7,575 nt of DNA from NCBI GenBank assembly GCA_910587255.1, contig CAJUKT010000109.1, forward strand, positions 1-7,575. Direction: 5' to 3'. Source of the DNA: an uncultured Oscillospiraceae bacterium (GTDB taxonomy: Bacteria; Bacillota; Clostridia; Oscillospirales; Oscillospiraceae). Both the position numbers and the translations under genes were made by a program. Below the pieces are notes generated by a model. It was not told the origin of the DNA. It saw only the letters and a list, made by a program, of their open reading frames with translations, and made no database searches. Of this stretch, positions 4,707 through 7,575 are shown piece after piece; position 1 is the stretch's first letter, and every line of letters begins with the position of its first letter.

Positions 4707-7406
4707 TCAGCGCAGCACCGCGCCGCAGTCCTTTTCCAACGTTTCAAGGATGGACTTCACGTCCTCATCGGCTTCTTCGCCGGTCAAAGAGCGGTCGTCG
4801 GCCCGGAGCACCAGGTTGAAGGCCACCGACTTTTTACCCTCACCCACGCTCTTGCCCCGGTAGATATCGAACAGGGACACCTGCTTCAGCAGTCCCCTGG
4901 CCCCCTTGCGGATGGCGCTCTCCAGCGCGCCCACGGTAACTTCCTCGCCGCACACCACGGCGATGTCCCGGGTGATGGGGGGGTATTTGGGCAGGGGGGC
5001 ATACTCCGGGTCCGCCCCCCGGGCGGCCAGCAGGGCCTCCACGCTCAGCTCCGCGCAGTACAGCTCGCCGTCCACGCCGTAATTGGCGGCCACCGCGGGG
5101 TGGATCTGCCCCACCACGCCGATATGCTGCTCCCCGGCCCGCACCCCCGCGCAGCGGCCGGGATGGTAGGACGGGTCATCCGCGCAGGGGTAGAAGACCG
5201 CGTCCTGGGTGCGCAGCGCCTTCAAAATGGCCTCCACCGTGCCCTTGATGGTGAAGAAATCCATCCCGGGCCCGTAGCCGCCCAGAGTGAGGAACTTGGG
5301 CTCCACCGCCAGCCCGTCCGCCCCGCCGGGCAGGTAGACCTTCCCCAGCTCGTAGAGCCTCACGTCCCGGTTGCGGTAGTTGTGGTTGCGCTGGAGCACC
5401 TCCAGCATGGAGGGCAGGGCGGTGGTGCGCATGATGGAGGTGTCCTCCCCTAGGGGGTTGAGTATGCGCATACTCTCCCGCAGGGGCTCGTCCTGGGCCC
5501 AGCCGATCTTGTCGTAGGCGGAGGGGGAGATGAAGGAGTAGGTGATGATCTCGCTGTAGCCGCAGGCGCGGCACACCTCGCCCAGGCGGTTCTCCACCTT
5601 CTGGTCGGCGGAATAGCCCCCCTGGGCGGCCTGCCCCCGCATGAGGGTGTTGGGGATGTTGTTATAGCCGTGGAAGCGGGCCACCTCCTCGGCCAGATCG
5701 GCCATGCGTTCCACGTCGCCCCGCCAGGAGGGGACGGTGACCTGGCCGCCATCCACCGCAAAGTCCAGCTTTTTCAGGATGCGCACCATCTCGTCCCCGG
5801 CCACAGCCGTGCCCAGCAGGGCGTTGATCTTGTCCGGCTCCAGCTTCAAGCGGGTGGGCTGGGGAACATGGTTGAGGATGTCGATCACGCCGTCCACCAC
5901 CTCGCCGGCCCCCAGCAGCTCCACCAGCTCACAGGCCCGGTTGACGGCGGGCAGGGTGTTCATGGGGTCCAGCCCCTTCTCGAACTTGGCCGACGCCTCG
6001 GTGCGCATACCTAGAGCCAGCGCCCCCTTACGGATACAGGTGCCGTCGAAGCAGGCGGACTCGAACACCACGTCGGCGGTGTCGTCCACAATCTCGGAGT
6101 TGAGCCCGCCCATAATGCCCGCCAGGCCCACCGCCCGCCCCTCGTCGGCGATGACCAGGTGGTTTGCGTTCAGGGTGTGCTCCTTTCCGTCCAGGGTGGT
6201 GAGCTTCTCCCCCTGCGCCGCCCGGCGCACGATGATCTTCCCGCCGTTGACGTAGCGGTAGTCAAAGGCGTGCATGGGCTGGCCGTACTCCAGCATCACA
6301 TAGTTGGTGATATCCACGATATTATTGATGGGCCGCACCCCCATGGCGCGCAGCCGTTCCCGCATCCACTTGGGGGAGGGGGCGATCTTCACGTTGCGCA
6401 CCATGCGGGCGGTGTAGCGGGGCACCAGCTCGGCGTCGGGCGTCTCTACGTCCAGCAGTTCGGGCAGTACACCGTCCGCCCCGCCCTTCACCTCGGGGGT
6501 GTGGAGGGCCAGGGGCTTGTCAAAGGTGGCCGCCGCCTCCCGGGCCAGGCCGATGACGGACAGGCAGTCCGGGCGGTTGGGGGTGATCTCGAACTCCACC
6601 ACGTGGTCGTCCGCGCCGATCACCGGGCGTATATCGTCGCCGGGCTCGCAGTCCTCCCGGAGGACGAAAATGCCGTCGGGGATACAGTGGGGGAACTCCC
6701 GCTGTTCGGCGTGGAGGTCGGCCAGGGTGCAGATGGCCCCGGTTTTGGTGTTGTAGGCCACCAGATCCATGGAGTGGATGTTCTGGCATCTTGTCTCCAC
6801 AGTGGTGCCCACAGGCTGGCCGTCCTCCGTCCACATCAGGCCCACGGACCAGCGGCCCTCCCCGGCGGGGGCGACAGCGCCGGCCCCGGCACATACCACC
6901 GGGCCAAAAATCTTATGCCCCGGCTCAATATCCGCCGGGATGGAGGGCTTTTCCGGGTCGATGGGGTGGTAGTCGCCCAGAATGGCGGCGGCGGTGACGG
7001 CGGCGTAGGGGAAGTCCCGCTCGTCCAGCCCCAGCTCGTCCAGGCCGCACATCATGCCGTCGGACAGCACCCCCCGCAGCTTGCCCCGCTGGATGTGCTT
7101 GCCGCCGGGCAGGGTGGAGTCATGGAGGGCCACCGGCGCCAGATCGCCCACGTGAATGTTCCACGCCCCGGTGACGATCTGAAGGGGCTGTTCCCCGCCC
7201 ACATCCAGCCGGCACACCCACATATGGTCGCTGTTCTCGTGGCGCTCCATGGACAGCACACGGCCCACCACCACATTTTTGATCTCCGCCCCCAGCTCGG
7301 CGGTGCCCTCCACCTTGGAGCCGGACAGGGTCATGGCCTCGGCAAACTCCCGGTCGGGCACATCTACCTGGACAAATTCATTGAGCCACTTACGGCTTAA
7401 ATTCAT
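4707..7406 (-). CDS. pheT: Phenylalanine--tRNA ligase beta subunit, with an insertion in its tRNA-binding domain
   Basis: This is the beta chain of the (alpha-beta)2 phenylalanyl-tRNA synthetase, which charges tRNA-Phe in the cytoplasm. The start MNLSRKWLNEFV is typical. The EMAPII/OB tRNA-binding fold starts near 43 (VVVGRVLSMERHENSD) and continues through LPGGKHIQRGKLRGVLSDGMMC (99-120). The B3/B4 (editing) region includes EITPNRPDCLSVIGLAREAA (273-292 onward) and NNIVDITNYVMLEYGQPMHAFD (361-382). The B5 domain covers about 518-590, the catalytic-like core about 600-790, and the C-terminal FDX-ACB anticodon-binding domain about 802-899. At 899 residues it is about 100 longer than usual bacterial PheT (about 800). 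The excess lies at about 135-239, inside the OB fold. The ATG at 7406 has GAGAGG eight bases upstream. pheS normally precedes pheT directly, but none is seen in the 169 bases before the start. Confidence 0.97.
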   Translation of the reverse strand: MNLSRKWLNEFVQVDVPDREFAEAMTLSGSKVEGTAELGAEIKNVVVGRVLSMERHENSDHMWVCRLDVGGEQPLQIVTGAWNIHVGDLAPVALHDSTLPGGKHIQRGKLRGVLSDGMMCGLDELGLDERDFPYAAVTAAAILGDYHPIDPEKPSIPADIEPGHKIFGPVVCAGAGAVAPAGEGRWSVGLMWTEDGQPVGTTVETRCQNIHSMDLVAYNTKTGAICTLADLHAEQREFPHCIPDGIFVLREDCEPGDDIRPVIGADDHVVEFEITPNRPDCLSVIGLAREAAATFDKPLALHTPEVKGGADGVLPELLDVETPDAELVPRYTARMVRNVKIAPSPKWMRERLRAMGVRPINNIVDITNYVMLEYGQPMHAFDYRYVNGGKIIVRRAAQGEKLTTLDGKEHTLNANHLVIADEGRAVGLAGIMGGLNSEIVDDTADVVFESACFDGTCIRKGALALGMRTEASAKFEKGLDPMNTLPAVNRACELVELLGAGEVVDGVIDILNHVPQPTRLKLEPDKINALLGTAVAGDEMVRILKKLDFAVDGGQVTVPSWRGDVERMADLAEEVARFHGYNNIPNTLMRGQAAQGGYSADQKVENRLGEVCRACGYSEIITYSFISPSAYDKIGWAQDEPLRESMRILNPLGEDTSIMRTTALPSMLEVLQRNHNYRNRDVRLYELGKVYLPGGADGLAVEPKFLTLGGYGPGMDFFTIKGTVEAILKALRTQDAVFYPCADDPSYHPGRCAGVRAGEQHIGVVGQIHPAVAANYGVDGELYCAELSVEALLAARGADPEYAPLPKYPPITRDIAVVCGEEVTVGALESAIRKGARGLLKQVSLFDIYRGKSVGEGKKSVAFNLVLRADDRSLTGEEADEDVKSILETLEKDCGAVLR
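6690..7001 (-). other. Inserted segment in the PheT OB fold (about residues 136-239)
   Basis: The usual clostridial sequence runs from an ELG-x4-DFPYA block straight into an x-DGIFVL-x-EDC block. Here the two are split by about 100 residues, and ELGLDERDFPY (124-134) is echoed by DLHAEQREFPH (230-240). The inserted part has an acidic, Pro-rich start, a GAGAVAPAGEGRWSVGL stretch (174-190) and a TRCQNIHSMDLVAYNTKTG stretch (205-223). No known domain is recognised. Reading frame and codon use match the rest of pheT. The comparison sequence is from family memory, not from an alignment. Confidence 0.6.
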
Positions 7407-7414
7407 ATGAAAAA

Positions 7415-7420
7415 CCTCTC
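7415..7420 (-). promoter_or_regulatory. Ribosome binding site of pheT
   Basis: GAGAGG on the minus strand lies eight bases before the pheT ATG. It supports the 7406 start. Confidence 0.75.
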
Positions 7421-7432
7421 TTAATATATTAA
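7421..7432. repeat. AT-only 12-bp palindrome upstream of pheT
   Basis: TTAATATATTAA is a perfect palindrome directly upstream of the pheT ribosome binding site, in an AT-rich island inside GC-rich DNA. It would keep the ribosome site unpaired and could contain a -10-like sequence, but no matching -35 box was found. Confidence 0.4.
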
Positions 7433-7434
7433 AG

Positions 7435-7575
7435 TTGTCACGCTGCGCCTGTTCGCAACGCGCGGCTTCCCTCCGCCTCGGCCTGTTCTCCGGCCCGCTA
7501 CACGGGCCTGCGCCCGGCCTCCCTGCGGTCCACCCGCGCTGCTCACGACGGCTGCGCGCTTCTCATTTGTCACGC
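7435..7575. repeat. GC-rich structured segment bounded by a 9-bp direct repeat
   Basis: TTGTCACGC occurs at 7435-7443 and again at 7567-7575, the window's last bases, 132 bp apart. The DNA between is GC-rich and contains a clear hairpin, GGCCCG (7492-7497) with CGGGCC (7503-7508) around a five-base loop. On the minus strand a 50-residue frame runs from a GTG at 7573 to a TAA at 7421. It is a Gly/Arg/Ala-rich reading with no recognised similarity, and I do not call it a gene. The segment may be one unit of an intergenic repeat family that continues past the edge; this is inference. Confidence 0.4.

Noticed and set aside
6159..7400. Plus-strand open frame of 413 codons opposite pheT
   Set aside because: It is antisense to the conserved pheT coding region, its composition is biased to His, Gly, Val and Ala, and it has no credible start signal.
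7421..7573. 50-residue minus-strand open frame ending before pheT
   Set aside because: It is a Gly/Arg-rich reading of structured GC-rich DNA, no ribosome binding site can be seen at the edge, and it has no known relatives I can recognise.

Overview
The window reads as a GC-rich Firmicute chromosome segment. The best guess is a gut Clostridia/Oscillospiraceae-type bacterium (Flavonifractor, Lawsonibacter, Intestinimonas or Oscillibacter-like). The reasons are the clostridial-style Rnf gene order C-D-G-E, a short RnfC, strong AGGAGG ribosome binding sites and strongly G/C-biased third codon positions. The taxon is inferred from gene content and base composition; no database search was run.

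Layout. (1) 1-3111, minus strand: an rnf operon read right to left, rnfC-rnfD-rnfG-rnfE, with rnfE cut by the left edge. Junctions are tight: rnfC and rnfD abut (TAA then ATG), rnfD and rnfG overlap by 4 bp, and rnfG and rnfE are 1 bp apart. rnfA and rnfB are expected just beyond the left edge. (2) 3112-3398: a divergent control region. It holds a convincing minus-strand promoter for rnf, a GC-rich nested hairpin in the rnf leader, a convincing plus-strand promoter for the next gene, a 20-bp perfect palindrome and three GAAAATC direct repeats. (3) 3399-4646, plus strand: a membrane-anchored or secreted glycoside hydrolase family 3 enzyme of the NagZ type, with a proline-rich linker. (4) 4664-4704: a strong hairpin terminator between convergent genes, probably working both ways. 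(5) 4707-7406, minus strand: pheT, the phenylalanyl-tRNA synthetase beta chain, carrying about 100 extra residues inside its tRNA-binding (EMAPII/OB) domain. (6) 7407-7575: no recognised gene; an AT-rich palindrome next to the pheT ribosome binding site and a GC-rich, hairpin-forming segment bounded by a 9-bp direct repeat. No pheS is seen within 169 bp upstream of pheT.

How the genes work together. The Rnf proteins form a membrane complex that passes electrons between reduced ferredoxin and NAD+ while moving Na+ or H+. RnfC is the NAD(H)/FMN/Fe-S entry module, RnfD and RnfG carry covalently bound FMN, and RnfE is a membrane subunit. The GH3 enzyme and PheT are separate transcription units with no visible functional link to Rnf. 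I found no mobile element, CRISPR array, tRNA or rRNA. I see no clear undescribed system. The least ordinary items are the PheT insertion, the structured rnf leader and the repeat-bounded segment upstream of pheT.
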